Assembly: GCF_013410215.1 (NCBI RefSeq)
Contig: NZ_JACCFQ010000001.1
Coordinates: forward strand, 1,116,001 to 1,180,000
Length of the DNA: 64,000 nucleotides
Direction: 5' to 3'
Origin: Nesterenkonia sandarakina
GTDB taxonomy: Bacteria; Actinomycetota; Actinomycetes; Actinomycetales; Micrococcaceae
Below the pieces are notes generated by a model, which was given only the letters and a program-made list of their open reading frames with translations, was not told the origin of the DNA and made no database searches. This document shows, in pieces, positions 46,569 to 55,157 of this stretch. Each line of letters begins with the position of its first letter. Position 1 is the stretch's first letter. The translations under genes and the position numbers were made by a program.

Positions 46569-47107
46569 TGCGCGAGACAGCGACGAACCTCCCCGCGACC
46601 GGCGAGGACTCCACCAGCCCCTCCGATCAGCCGGTCCGCGGTGCGGAGGAGGAGATCGCCCCGGTGGCAGCCTCCACGCCGCGCAGCGAGCAGCCGGGCG
46701 TGCTCTTCGTGTGTGTGAAGAACGGTGGCAAGTCCCAGATGGCTGCCGGGCTGATGCGCCTGGAGCTCGCCACGGCCGGGCGCGAAGGCGCCGTCCTCGT
46801 CTCCTCCGCCGGCACGCGGCCCGGGTCCAAGGTCAACGCGCTCTCCGCCGAGGTGCTCGCGGAGATCGGCGCAGACATCAGTGCCGAGACCCCGAGACAG
46901 CTGACCCCGGAGGCGATGCGTGAGGCTGGGCACGTCGTCATCATCGGCGCCGAGGCGCAGGTTCAGCCGCTGGAGGGTGTGCAGATCGAGCGGTGGGAGC
47001 TCGAGGAGCCCAGTGAGCGGGGGATTGAAGGACGGGAGCGGATGGAGCTGGTCCGTGACGAGATCCACCTGCGAGTGCGCGAGCTCCGGGAACGCCTGCT
47101 CGGCTGA
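46568..47107 (+). CDS. Second ArsC, arsenate-mycothiol transferase type
   Basis: The 179-residue protein has a disordered head of about 40 residues and then an LMW-phosphatase-like domain. The P-loop is FVCVKNGGKSQMAAG, with Lys replacing the usual Arg, and the resolving Cys pair of the other ArsC is missing (GAEAQVQPLEGVQIERWELEEP). From memory this pattern matches the Corynebacterium glutamicum arsenate-mycothiol transferases (ArsC1/ArsC2), which use mycothiol and mycoredoxin. It is the distal gene of the arsR operon. Biochemical role is by family resemblance. Confidence 0.8.
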   Translation: MRETATNLPATGEDSTSPSDQPVRGAEEEIAPVAASTPRSEQPGVLFVCVKNGGKSQMAAGLMRLELATAGREGAVLVSSAGTRPGSKVNALSAEVLAEIGADISAETPRQLTPEAMREAGHVVIIGAEAQVQPLEGVQIERWELEEPSERGIEGRERMELVRDEIHLRVRELRERLLG

Positions 47108-47130
47108 GAATCGACCTCAGTCTCCTCCGC

Positions 47131-47136
47131 TAACCT
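47131..47136 (+). promoter_or_regulatory. -10 element of the anchored secreted protein gene (leaderless arrangement)
   Basis: TAACCT ends exactly 6 nt before the ATG at 47143. Confidence 0.5.
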
Positions 47137-47142
47137 GGGGCC

Positions 47143-47847
47143 ATGAGTTCCCAGCGAAGGCGGCAGTCTGCCGAGGTCTACCGGCGCCGACGCATCCTGG
47201 TGGCAGTCCTGGCCGTGGTGGTCCTGGCGCTGCTCGGGTGGCTCATCAGCCTTGCTCTGAGCTGGGGCCAGGACACCGAATCGGTGGTCCCAGAGCAGAG
47301 CGCCAGCTCCGAAGAGACCCCCGGAGGCTCCGAGGCAGGTTCTGAGGCGGAACCCTCCGAAGGGTCATCCCCGGACGCGGGAGGCGCCGATGATCAGGGC
47401 GCCGAGGGTGAGGACGCAGCCGAGGAGGAACAGCCTCAGGACCAGCCGGCTGAGGATGGCAGCTGCCGCACCGGGGATCTCGAGGTCCGGGCCTCCACCG
47501 GCGCTGAGTCCTATGGGCCAGGCTTCGCTCCGATGCTGATCATGGAAGTCGAGAACACCGCCGACTACGCTTGTGAGGCTGATTTGGGCACGGCCGAGCA
47601 GGAGTACCTGGTGGAGCACGCCGGGGCCACGGTCTTCTCCACCGCAGAATGTTCCGTCTCCCGCGAGTCGCTGCCGGTGCAGCTGGAGCCCGGGGAGAGC
47701 GAACAGGCGCACTTCACCTGGCCCCGCTCCGAGTCCTCCGAGGACTGCGCGGAGCCGACCTCGCTGGCGCCCGGCAGCTATGAGCTGACCGTGAGTCTCA
47801 GCGGCGTCCGCTCGGAACCCCATGAGTTCAGCCTCAGCGAGGGCTGA
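47143..47847 (+). CDS. Membrane-anchored extracellular protein, unknown function
   Basis: The 234-residue protein has an Arg-rich cytoplasmic head (1-18), one transmembrane helix (about 19-41), a long acidic Ser/Glu/Gly/Ala linker (about 45-105) and a C-terminal beta-rich domain of about 125 residues with four Cys (near 107, 144, 168 and 204), which could form two disulfides. The domain resembles DUF4232-like or immunoglobulin-like extracellular modules in general style (PMLIMEVENTADYACEADLG), but I do not recognise it with certainty. It stands alone between the ars cluster and a GNAT gene. Confidence 0.75.
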   Translation: MSSQRRRQSAEVYRRRRILVAVLAVVVLALLGWLISLALSWGQDTESVVPEQSASSEETPGGSEAGSEAEPSEGSSPDAGGADDQGAEGEDAAEEEQPQDQPAEDGSCRTGDLEVRASTGAESYGPGFAPMLIMEVENTADYACEADLGTAEQEYLVEHAGATVFSTAECSVSRESLPVQLEPGESEQAHFTWPRSESSEDCAEPTSLAPGSYELTVSLSGVRSEPHEFSLSEG

Positions 47848-47902
47848 CCCGACGAGCCGCGGGGCACGCTCGGATTCGCCTCGCCGACACCAGCTGCCCG
47901 CA

Positions 47903-47908
47903 TAGACT
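47903..47908 (+). promoter_or_regulatory. -10 element of the ArgA-like gene (leaderless arrangement)
   Basis: TAGACT ends exactly 6 nt before the ATG at 47915, favouring this ATG over the GTG at 47909, which would be too close to be transcribed. Confidence 0.55.
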
Positions 47909-47914
47909 GTGCCG

Positions 47915-48421
47915 ATGGGTTCCTTCATCATCAGGCCAGCGCGCACCGCCGATGTCGCCGCCATCATGGGCATGGCGGAACCCCTGGTGGACCAGCGCGT
48001 CCTGGTGCCCAAGGAGGCCGTCGCCTACTACGAGGCGATCCAGGAGTTCGTCGTCGCCGTGGCCGAGGACGGCACCCTGATCGGTTTCGGCGCGCTGCAC
48101 GTGATGTGGCAGGACCTTGCCGAGGTGCGCACCCTGGCCACCGACTCCCGCTGGCGCGGGCACGGCGTCGGTTCTGGGCTGCTTCACGAGCTCACCGCCC
48201 GAGCCCGCACGCTAGGGGTCAGTCGGGTTTTCTGTCTGACCTTCGAGGTGGACTTCTTCACCCGGCACGGCTTCGGGATCATGGATGACCAGGCGGCCGT
48301 GGATCCAGAGGTCTATACAGAGCTGCTGCGCTCGCCCGACGAGGGGGTCGCTGAATTCCTCGACCTGGCGCGGGTCAAGCCCAATACCTTGGGGAACACC
48401 AGGATGATCCTTCAGCTCTGA
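47915..48421 (+). CDS. argA: Amino-acid N-acetyltransferase (short ArgA, Rv2747-like)
   Basis: The 168-residue GNAT protein has the acetyl-CoA loop RTLATDSRWRGHGVGSGLLHEL and the FEVDFFTRHGF segment. The tail VKPNTLGNTRMIL is typical of the stand-alone N-acetylglutamate synthases of actinobacteria (M. tuberculosis Rv2747), which make N-acetylglutamate for arginine synthesis without the amino-acid-kinase domain of classical ArgA. No other arg gene is nearby. It converges on the FUSC-family gene. Confidence 0.85.
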   Translation: MGSFIIRPARTADVAAIMGMAEPLVDQRVLVPKEAVAYYEAIQEFVVAVAEDGTLIGFGALHVMWQDLAEVRTLATDSRWRGHGVGSGLLHELTARARTLGVSRVFCLTFEVDFFTRHGFGIMDDQAAVDPEVYTELLRSPDEGVAEFLDLARVKPNTLGNTRMILQL

Positions 48422-48477
48422 CCCCGCGGCAGGGTGACCGGTTCGCGCCGGTCAGAGCTGCGAGGCGCTGCGGACGG

Positions 48478-49623
48478 TCACAGTTCAGGCAGCTGGTCCC
48501 GGGCGTCCTCATGGGATGCCCCCGTGGCCTGGAGCATGTCCACCACCAGGGTGCGCAGCAGCAGCACCACGGTCTCACCCTCCAGCGTCCCGATCCCCAG
48601 GGACTTCGGGTGCAGCCGCTGGGCCAGCGCGGAGAGGGCATCTTCGGCGGTCTCCATGCGGCGGGTGTAGGCCGATCCGGGTTCCGCCACAGCCTGGGAG
48701 AGCAGCAACGAGCATTCCGCGAACTCGTCCAAGACCGCTGCGAGGTTCTCCACTGCGCCATCACTGAGTGAGGCGTGATCCACGGTGCTGATGACCCGCC
48801 GAGCCACCACCCGCATGCTGCGCACCGAGAGATCCACCTGATCGGCCACCTCTGCCATGTGCCGGACATAGTGGCGGTGCTTCCGGTAGGCCGGGGAGAA
48901 GACGGTGAGCTCCTTGGCTGAGCGCACCGCGTTGCGCAGCTCATCGATCTGCGGCTGCAGGCCGCGGCAGCGGATCAACGAGTGCCAGGCCTGACGCGAG
49001 TCCGAGTTCCGCACCGCCTCGGCCACGTCGCGCAGCGAGGCGGTCATCGCGTCGACCACGCTCTTGAGCTCCGCGATCGGTTCCCGGCGCGGGTCCTTCG
49101 GGGTCAGCAGCGTGATCGCCATCGCCACTGCGCCTCCGATGATGGCATCCAGGCTGCGCGTGAACGGCCCGAGCGCGGCGGCCTCCGGGGGAGGGATCAG
49201 CACTACGAGCAGCGCCTGCAGACCCATCTGCATGGCCAGCACGGGTCCCGAATCCAGGAAGCGCGCCAACATGATCGAGAGGAAGAGCACCAGTGTGGCC
49301 GTGCCCAGATTCGATCCAAGCTGGTGCAGCAACAGGTCACCGATGAGGATCCCCAGGGTGCAGCCCACGCTCACCTCGAGCACCTTGCGCATGCGGGGCT
49401 CTTTGGTGAACCCCAGAGCGATCAGGGCAGCAATGGCGGCGAAGAGCGGGTCATCGTGGCCCAGGACCTGCTCCGCGATCGTGTATGCGCCGACCCCGGC
49501 CACGGTCATCTGCGCCGCCGGAACCACGGAGCGTCGCATCCTGCGCACGCCGACCCGAACCCGACGTTCGGTGAAGCGGCGCGCCCGGGCCAGCAGGGGC
49601 GGTGATGAGCGCTCGGTTGTCAC
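48478..49623 (-). CDS. FUSC/aromatic acid exporter family membrane protein
   Basis: The 381-residue protein has an N-terminal block of about six hydrophobic helices (residues 35-160: AAIAALIALGFTKEP, VLEVSVGCTLGILIGDLLL, GGAVAMAITLLTPKDP) and a long cytoplasmic helical half, the layout of FUSC/ArAE-type proteins. Members export aromatic acids or are of unknown role. GTG 49623 is the likely start: TACACT ends 6 nt upstream. The longer frame would add 16 residues that overlap the promoter. Confidence 0.83.
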   Translation of the reverse strand: MTTERSSPPLLARARRFTERRVRVGVRRMRRSVVPAAQMTVAGVGAYTIAEQVLGHDDPLFAAIAALIALGFTKEPRMRKVLEVSVGCTLGILIGDLLLHQLGSNLGTATLVLFLSIMLARFLDSGPVLAMQMGLQALLVVLIPPPEAAALGPFTRSLDAIIGGAVAMAITLLTPKDPRREPIAELKSVVDAMTASLRDVAEAVRNSDSRQAWHSLIRCRGLQPQIDELRNAVRSAKELTVFSPAYRKHRHYVRHMAEVADQVDLSVRSMRVVARRVISTVDHASLSDGAVENLAAVLDEFAECSLLLSQAVAEPGSAYTRRMETAEDALSALAQRLHPKSLGIGTLEGETVVLLLRTLVVDMLQATGASHEDARDQLPEL

Positions 49624-49629
49624 CCCATG

Positions 49630-49635
49630 AGTGTA
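49630..49635 (-). promoter_or_regulatory. -10 element of the FUSC-family gene (leaderless arrangement)
   Basis: TACACT on the minus strand, 6 nt before the GTG at 49623. Confidence 0.55.
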
Positions 49636-49720
49636 GGCGGCAGGCAGTGCGGGGGATACGAGGCGGCTCACATCTGCCCGTGAGAAAGGCCTCAGCCGGC
49701 CCGCGCCGGCCTGGGTCCCC

Positions 49721-49738
49721 GTTCACCAAGCGTTCACC
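49721..49738 (+). promoter_or_regulatory. PHO box upstream of pstS
   Basis: GTTCACC-AAGC-GTTCACC: two perfect 7-bp direct repeats with an 11-bp period, the PhoP-binding PHO box described in Streptomyces. A TAATGT -10-like hexamer is at 49792-49797. The 272-bp gap before pstS holds no other gene. Confidence 0.8.
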
Positions 49739-49895
49739 TTAAGTGAGCACCCCGGTCACCTGCGCAGGGTCACGCTGTCACCTGCCATGCCTAATGTGAA
49801 TCGAGGTTCGCAGGACGCACCCCAGCGGACCGCAAAGACTCGTTCCACTGGCGCGCACCGTCGCCTGATGAGACCTCAGAGAGGCACTGAATACC

Positions 49896-51014
49896 GTGAA
49901 GATGAAGAGCTTCGGTCGCACAGCGGCCATCCTGTCCGTATCAACCCTGGCCCTGGTCGGCTGTGGCGGGTCCAACAACCCCGATGCCGGGGGTGGGGAA
50001 GACAGCGGCGAGAACGGTGCCAGCAGCGAAGTGGCCGGCACCCTTGTGGGCGGTGGCGCATCCTCGCAGGAGGCAGCCATGACCGCATGGACCGACGGCT
50101 TCACCTCTGTGGCCCCTGACGCCCAGGTCAACTACGCCTCGGTGGGCTCCGGCGGCGGCCGCGACGGATTCCTCGGCGGGGAGTACGACTTCGCAGGCTC
50201 CGATGCCGCGATGAGCGACGAAGAGTGGGAGTCCTCCCAGGAGATCTGCGGCCCCGAGGGCGCCTTCCACATCCCGTCCTACATCTCCCCGGTCGCGGTG
50301 GCCTTCAACGTCGAGGGCATCGACGAGACGCTGAACCTCGATGCTGACACGATCGCGTCCATCTTCGCCGGCGAGATCTCGAACTGGGACGACGAAGCCA
50401 TCGCCGAGCACAACCCGGACCTGGAGCTGCCCTCCACCCCGATCTCCGTGGTGCACCGTGCAGATGACTCAGGAACCACCGAGAACTTCGTCGACTACCT
50501 CGCCACGGCCTCCGACGTGTGGGACTACGAGGTCTCCGGCGAGTGGCCCGGCGAGATCGCGGCAGAGTCTGCACAGCAGACCTCCGGCGTGGTCGGTCTG
50601 ACCTCCGAGACCGACGGCGCCATCACCTACGCCGACGCCTCCCAGATCGGTGACCTGAACACGGTGGCCGTGCAGGTCGGCGAGGAGTACGTGGAGTACT
50701 CCCCCGAGGCGGCCTCCCAGGCAGTGGCCTCCTCGACCCCGGTCGAGGGCCAGGCCTCGAACAACATGGCCTATGAGCTCGACCGCCGCACCGACGAGTC
50801 CGGCGCCTACCCCGTGGTCCTGGTGAGCTACCACATCTTCTGCAACGAGTACCCGGACCAGGAGACCGCTGACCTCGCGATGGCCTTCGGGGAGTACGTG
50901 ATCTCCGAGGACGGTCAGGCCACGGCCGAAGGCGCCGCGGGCAACGCTCCCATCTCCGATGAGCTGCGCGACGGGGCGATGGAGTCCCTCTCCGCCATCA
51001 CGGTGTCCGAGTGA
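49896..51014 (+). CDS. pstS: Phosphate ABC transporter substrate-binding lipoprotein
   Basis: The 372-residue phosphate-binding protein has a lipoprotein signal (FGRTAAILSVSTLALVGCGG; lipidated Cys near residue 23), an acidic Gly/Ser linker, then the PstS domain: VGGGASSQEAAMTAW, VNYASVGSGGGRDGFLGG (phosphate loop), FAGSDAAMS and VVHRADDSGTTENFVDYL. The GTG start precedes MKSF; AGAGAGG lies upstream. First gene of the pst operon, with a PHO box upstream, so it is probably induced by phosphate starvation through PhoPR. A hairpin separates it from pstC. Confidence 0.96.
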   Translation: MKMKSFGRTAAILSVSTLALVGCGGSNNPDAGGGEDSGENGASSEVAGTLVGGGASSQEAAMTAWTDGFTSVAPDAQVNYASVGSGGGRDGFLGGEYDFAGSDAAMSDEEWESSQEICGPEGAFHIPSYISPVAVAFNVEGIDETLNLDADTIASIFAGEISNWDDEAIAEHNPDLELPSTPISVVHRADDSGTTENFVDYLATASDVWDYEVSGEWPGEIAAESAQQTSGVVGLTSETDGAITYADASQIGDLNTVAVQVGEEYVEYSPEAASQAVASSTPVEGQASNNMAYELDRRTDESGAYPVVLVSYHIFCNEYPDQETADLAMAFGEYVISEDGQATAEGAAGNAPISDELRDGAMESLSAITVSE

Positions 51015-51047
51015 GCTTGAGCAGTCTCAGCACCGCATGAACAACAC

Positions 51048-51096
51048 GGACGCCGGGTGGTCGGGTGAGAGTTCAGGCTCCCACCGCCCGGCGTCC
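51048..51096 (+). terminator. Intercistronic hairpin between pstS and pstC
   Basis: GGACGCCGGG (51048-51057) pairs with CCCGGCGTCC (51087-51096), with partial extension outside. It could stabilise the pstS message or dampen read-through, giving more binding protein than permease. Confidence 0.65.
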
Positions 51097-51145
51097 GCGT
51101 GTGCTTCATCACGCATCCACCACACAGATCTGAGAGGCAGACCAG

Positions 51146-52081
51146 GTGAGCAGCTCACTGACTCAGTCCGATAAGCGGGGAGTCGCCGGAGACCGCGTCT
51201 TCTCGGCGTTGACCGTGTCCGCCGGCGTCGTCATCCTGCTGACCCTGGCATTCGTGGCACTGTTCCTGACGGTGAACTCACGCGACGCCGTCTATCAGGA
51301 GGATCAGGGGGGCTGGATCCTCACCGCGTTCCTCGACTATGCATACCCGCTGGTCATCGGCACCCTTATCGCCTCCTTCATCGCGCTGATCCTCGCCGCT
51401 CCGGTGGCGGTCGGAGTGGCGCTCTACATCTCGCACTATGCGCCGCCGCGCTTCTCCAAGGGCATCGGGTATGTGATCGACCTGCTCGCCGCGATCCCCT
51501 CGGTGGTCTACGGCGCCTGGGGCATGAGCTTCCTCGGCCCAGCCCTGGTTCCGGTCTATGGATGGCTCCACGAGAACCTCGACTTCATCCCGCTCTTCGC
51601 CGGGAACCCCTCACAGACCGGCCGGACCATCTTCACCGCCGGCGTGGTGCTGGGTGTGATGATCCTGCCGATCATCACCTCGGTCTGCCGGGAGATCTTC
51701 ATCCAGACGCCGAAGCTGCATGAAGAGGCCGCGCTGGCGCTGGGCGCCACCCGGTGGGAGATGATCAAGATGTCGGTCTTCCCCTTCGCTCGAGCCGGGA
51801 TCATCTCCGGAATCATGCTCGGGCTTGGTCGCGCACTCGGAGAGACCATGGCCGTGGCGCTGGTGCTCTCGCCCGGGATGCTCACCGCCTCACTGATCTC
51901 CAGCGGGAACAGCACCATTCCAGCAGAGATCGCGCTGGGCTTCCCGGAGGCCCCGCCCGGCTCGGAACGACAGGCCCAGCTCATCGCCATCGGCCTGGTG
52001 CTCTTCCTGATCACGCTGTTGGTGAATATGACAGCGCGTTGGATCGTCAGCCGCCATAAGGAATTCTCGGGAGCCAACTGA
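51146..52081 (+). CDS. pstC: Phosphate ABC transporter permease PstC
   Basis: The 311-residue permease has six helices, an extracytoplasmic stretch after helix 1 and the cytoplasmic EAA loop EEAALALGATRWEMIKMSVFP, followed by RAGIISGIMLGLGRALGETMAV, typical of PstC. It pairs with PstA. GTG start. Its stop codon shares a base with the pstA ATG, implying coupled translation. Confidence 0.96.
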   Translation: MSSSLTQSDKRGVAGDRVFSALTVSAGVVILLTLAFVALFLTVNSRDAVYQEDQGGWILTAFLDYAYPLVIGTLIASFIALILAAPVAVGVALYISHYAPPRFSKGIGYVIDLLAAIPSVVYGAWGMSFLGPALVPVYGWLHENLDFIPLFAGNPSQTGRTIFTAGVVLGVMILPIITSVCREIFIQTPKLHEEAALALGATRWEMIKMSVFPFARAGIISGIMLGLGRALGETMAVALVLSPGMLTASLISSGNSTIPAEIALGFPEAPPGSERQAQLIAIGLVLFLITLLVNMTARWIVSRHKEFSGAN

Positions 52082-53289
52082 TGACACAGACACCTACTCC
52101 GACGCCGGCCTCCGTCCAGGGCCCCTCCGGCCCGCCCAGCATGGGGGACTCGGGCAGCAATGGGGTGCTGCGGCGCAGCTCCCTGACGCAGAACACGCTG
52201 CCCTCCTGGCTGTGGATCGCGCTGCTCGGCGGCTCCATCGTCTTCGGAGCCGCGCTCTCGGCACTGCTGGGCTTCAACCTGGCCACCTGGTTCATCTTCA
52301 CCGCGGTGACCTACGTGCTCAGCAGCTACCTCATCACCAGGACCAGGGTGAACCGACGACGAGCCACCGACGGTCTCTGGACCAACCTGGTCTACCTCGC
52401 CTTCCTGATCGCACTGATGCCCCTGGTCTCGGTGATCTGGTCCGTGGCCTCGGTGGGGATCCAGGGCCTGATGGCACCAGGGTTCCTGGTCTCCGACATG
52501 CAGGGGATCACCGGACTGGTCGACCAGGCCTCGCAGACCGAGGGCACCGCGGTCCTGGGTGGAATCTTCCACGCCCTGATCGGATCGCTGCTGATCACCC
52601 TGGCCGCCACCGTGATCTCGGTGCCGATCGGGCTGCTGACCTCGATCTACCTGGTGGAGTACGCACGTGGCGGACTGCTCGCTCGGGCGATCACCTTCTT
52701 CGTCGACGTGATGACCGGGATCCCCTCCATCGTGGCCGGGCTCTTCGCCGGCGCCGCCATGGCGTGGTTCCTCTCGGTCTTCAGCGGCGTGACCGGCCTG
52801 CTCACCACCCAGCGCTCCACTCTGGGGATCACCGCGGCCATCGCCCTCTCGGTGCTGATGGTCCCGGTGGTGGTGCGCACCACGGAGGAGATGCTCCGAG
52901 TGGTGCCCAACGAGCTGCGCGAAGCCTCCTACGCCCTCGGCGTGCGCAAGTGGCGGACCATCTTGAAGGTGGTCCTGCCCACCGCCATCTCCGGCATCGC
53001 CTCCGGGGTCACGCTGGCGATCGCCCGAGTGATCGGGGAGACCGCCCCGATCCTGGTCACAGCCGGATTCGTGGTTAACACCAACTGGAATCTGTTCCAG
53101 GGCTGGATGACAGCCCTGCCGGTCTACATCTTCCGGCAATTCCAGAACCCGACCTCTCCGAACTTCTCGGACCCCTCGGAGCAGCGAGCCTGGGCCGCCG
53201 CCCTGGTGCTGATCCTGATCGTGATGGGGCTGAACCTCTTCGCTCGACTGATCGCCAAGTTCTTCGCGCCCAAGCAGACCGGCCGCTGA
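52081..53289 (+). CDS. pstA: Phosphate ABC transporter permease PstA, N-terminally extended
   Basis: The PstA core is clear (EAA loop REASYALGVRKWRTILKVVLP, IARVIGETAPILVTAGF). At 402 residues it is about 100 longer than usual PstA. The extra N-terminus holds a 35-residue Pro/Ser-rich head and two additional hydrophobic helices (about 43-62 and 66-86) before the normal first helix at about 102-122. The C-terminus is normal. The extension is of unknown purpose; similar long PstA forms are, from memory, seen in other Micrococcaceae. Confidence 0.94.
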   Translation: MTQTPTPTPASVQGPSGPPSMGDSGSNGVLRRSSLTQNTLPSWLWIALLGGSIVFGAALSALLGFNLATWFIFTAVTYVLSSYLITRTRVNRRRATDGLWTNLVYLAFLIALMPLVSVIWSVASVGIQGLMAPGFLVSDMQGITGLVDQASQTEGTAVLGGIFHALIGSLLITLAATVISVPIGLLTSIYLVEYARGGLLARAITFFVDVMTGIPSIVAGLFAGAAMAWFLSVFSGVTGLLTTQRSTLGITAAIALSVLMVPVVVRTTEEMLRVVPNELREASYALGVRKWRTILKVVLPTAISGIASGVTLAIARVIGETAPILVTAGFVVNTNWNLFQGWMTALPVYIFRQFQNPTSPNFSDPSEQRAWAAALVLILIVMGLNLFARLIAKFFAPKQTGR

Positions 53290-53343
53290 CCGCTGCTGCC
53301 GCGGCCCCCATCGTTCTTCCCAGAGAAAGTGTGAACAACAGAT

Positions 53344-54123
53344 ATGTCTAAGCGAGTAGATGCCGTCGACCTCAACGTCTATTACGGGGATTTCCTGGCG
53401 GTGGAGGGCATCAACATCAGCATCGACGCCCGAGCGGTGACCGCGTTCATCGGTCCCTCCGGCTGCGGCAAGACCACCTTTCTGCGCTCGCTGAACCGGA
53501 TGCATGAGGTGCTCCCGGGCGCCCGCGTGAAGGGACAGCTGCTCCTGGACGGGGAGGACATCTACGACCCCGGTGTGGACCCGGTGACCGTGCGCACTCA
53601 GGTCGGCATGGTGTTCCAGCGGCCGAACCCGTTCCCGACCATGACCATCCGCGAGAACGTGCTCGCCGGATACAAGCTCAACGGGGCTCGGCTCTCGAAG
53701 TCCGAGTCTGAGGAGATCGTGGAGACCTCCTTGCGCAGCGCGAACCTCTGGAACGAGGTCAAGGATCGTCTGGACCGGCCCGGCTCAGGCCTCTCCGGTG
53801 GCCAGCAGCAGCGGCTGTGCATCGCACGCACCATTGCGGTCAAGCCCGACGTGATCCTCATGGACGAGCCCTGCTCGGCACTGGACCCGATCTCCACCCT
53901 GGCCATCGAGGATCTGATCGGTGAGCTGCAGCAGGAGTACACGGTGATCATCGTGACCCACAACATGCAGCAGGCGGCGCGCGTCTCGCAGAAGACCGCG
54001 TTCTTCAACATCGCCGGCACCGGCAAGCCGGGCAAGCTCATCGAATACGACGACACCACTTCGATCTTCAACACTCCGCAGGAGAAGTCCACCGAGGACT
54101 ACGTCTCCGGTCGCTTCGGCTGA
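53344..54123 (+). CDS. pstB: Phosphate ABC transporter ATP-binding protein
   Basis: The 259-residue ATPase of the Pst importer: Walker [11 protein letters not shown]-loop in [16 protein letters not shown] (the PstB-specific form), signature [15 protein letters not shown], Walker [14 protein letters not shown] and the H-loop [12 protein letters not shown]. It ends the pstSCAB operon. No phoU gene follows; instead a Pit transporter gene converges 9 bp away and the only PhoU-like gene (DUF47) is attached to that. Confidence 0.97.
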   Translation: MSKRVDAVDLNVYYGDFLAVEGINISIDARAVTAFIGPSGCGKTTFLRSLNRMHEVLPGARVKGQLLLDGEDIYDPGVDPVTVRTQVGMVFQRPNPFPTMTIRENVLAGYKLNGARLSKSESEEIVETSLRSANLWNEVKDRLDRPGSGLSGGQQQRLCIARTIAVKPDVILMDEPCSALDPISTLAIEDLIGELQQEYTVIIVTHNMQQAARVSQKTAFFNIAGTGKPGKLIEYDDTTSIFNTPQEKSTEDYVSGRFG

Positions 54124-54131
54124 GCCTGGGC

Positions 54132-55148
54132 TCAGAGGAGCAACGGACTCAGCGCCAGGGTGAAGATCGCCGTGGCCGTGCCCGCCACCATCGGGGTCAG
54201 CACCCAGAACAGGCAGATCCGCCGGAACGCCCGCCAATGCACAGTGGCGAAGCGCTGGTTCGAGCCGGCGCCGATCACAGTGGAGGCCGCGGTCAGCGAG
54301 GTGGAGAGCGGAAGCGCGAAGCCCAGCGAGCCGATGAACAGCAGCGCGGAAGTGGTGGTGGTGGCCACCATCCCGCGCAGCGGATCGATCTCCACGAGCC
54401 GGTGTCCCAGGGTGTGCCCGATCCTCCAGCCACCGGTGAGGCATCCGGCCCCGATCAGGGCGGCGAACCCGATATAGGCGTAGGGCAGCCAGGCCTGCGC
54501 ATCCTGGACCCCGGCGGCGATCAGCGCGGTGAGCAGCACGAAGGAGAAGCGCTGGCCCTGCTGCAGACCTGTGCCCAGCGAGGTGACTCCGACGCTCACC
54601 GACTGCGCCATCCGTGATGTGGTGTTGACCGCGTCAGGGTCCTCGCCGCGGGCGAAGCGCACCGCCGCGAAGACCAGCAGGTAGGCCAGCCCGAAGGCCA
54701 CCAGTGGAGAGAGCAGCAGGGTCAGGACCGCGCCGGTCCACGGCATGGCAAGGACCTCAGCGAAGTCGAGATCCGCGACGACGGCGGCGGCCAGGGTGCC
54801 GCCGAGGAACCCTGCCAGCAGCGCGTGGGTGGTCGAGGTCGGCATCCCGCGCAGATAGGTGAAGAGGTTCCAACCCAGCAGCGTCAGCGCGGCGGCCAGG
54901 ACGACCGCGAGAAGCATCCGTGGCTGCATCTGCGGAAAGTCGAACCAGGTGTAGAGGTAGATGCCCAGGGGCAGGGCGAGCAGCACCCCGAGGGCGTTGA
55001 AGCCCGCCGCCATCCTCGTTGCCGCCTGCGGGGTCAGCGCGCGCGTGCGCACCGGGATCGCGATGGCGTTGGGAACGTCATGCAGTCCGGCCACGTAGGC
55101 GTTGGGAAGTAGTGTCAGGCAGATCAGCCCGAGCAGGATCAGCTCCAC
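54132..55148 (-). CDS. pit: PiT family inorganic phosphate transporter
   Basis: The 338-residue secondary transporter has about ten helices and the duplicated PiT signature: GLHDVPNAIAIPVRTRALTP near the N-terminus and a second, degenerate copy later (GTGLQQGQRFSFVLL), where the usual GxNDxxN is altered. MPTSTTHALLAGFLGGTLA is typical. PiT carriers bring in metal-phosphate with low affinity. It lies 9 bp after the DUF47 gene in one leftward operon and converges on pstB. The altered second signature suggests the AnPiT-like subgroup that works with a DUF47 partner. Confidence 0.9.
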   Translation of the reverse strand: MELILLGLICLTLLPNAYVAGLHDVPNAIAIPVRTRALTPQAATRMAAGFNALGVLLALPLGIYLYTWFDFPQMQPRMLLAVVLAAALTLLGWNLFTYLRGMPTSTTHALLAGFLGGTLAAAVVADLDFAEVLAMPWTGAVLTLLLSPLVAFGLAYLLVFAAVRFARGEDPDAVNTTSRMAQSVSVGVTSLGTGLQQGQRFSFVLLTALIAAGVQDAQAWLPYAYIGFAALIGAGCLTGGWRIGHTLGHRLVEIDPLRGMVATTTTSALLFIGSLGFALPLSTSLTAASTVIGAGSNQRFATVHWRAFRRICLFWVLTPMVAGTATAIFTLALSPLLL

Positions 55149-55157
55149 CCTGACGCC

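Noticed and set aside
46568-47107. Frameshifted or decayed arsC because the P-loop Arg is Lys
   Set aside because: The frame is intact and the Lys form, with missing resolving Cys, fits the mycothiol-linked ArsC group.
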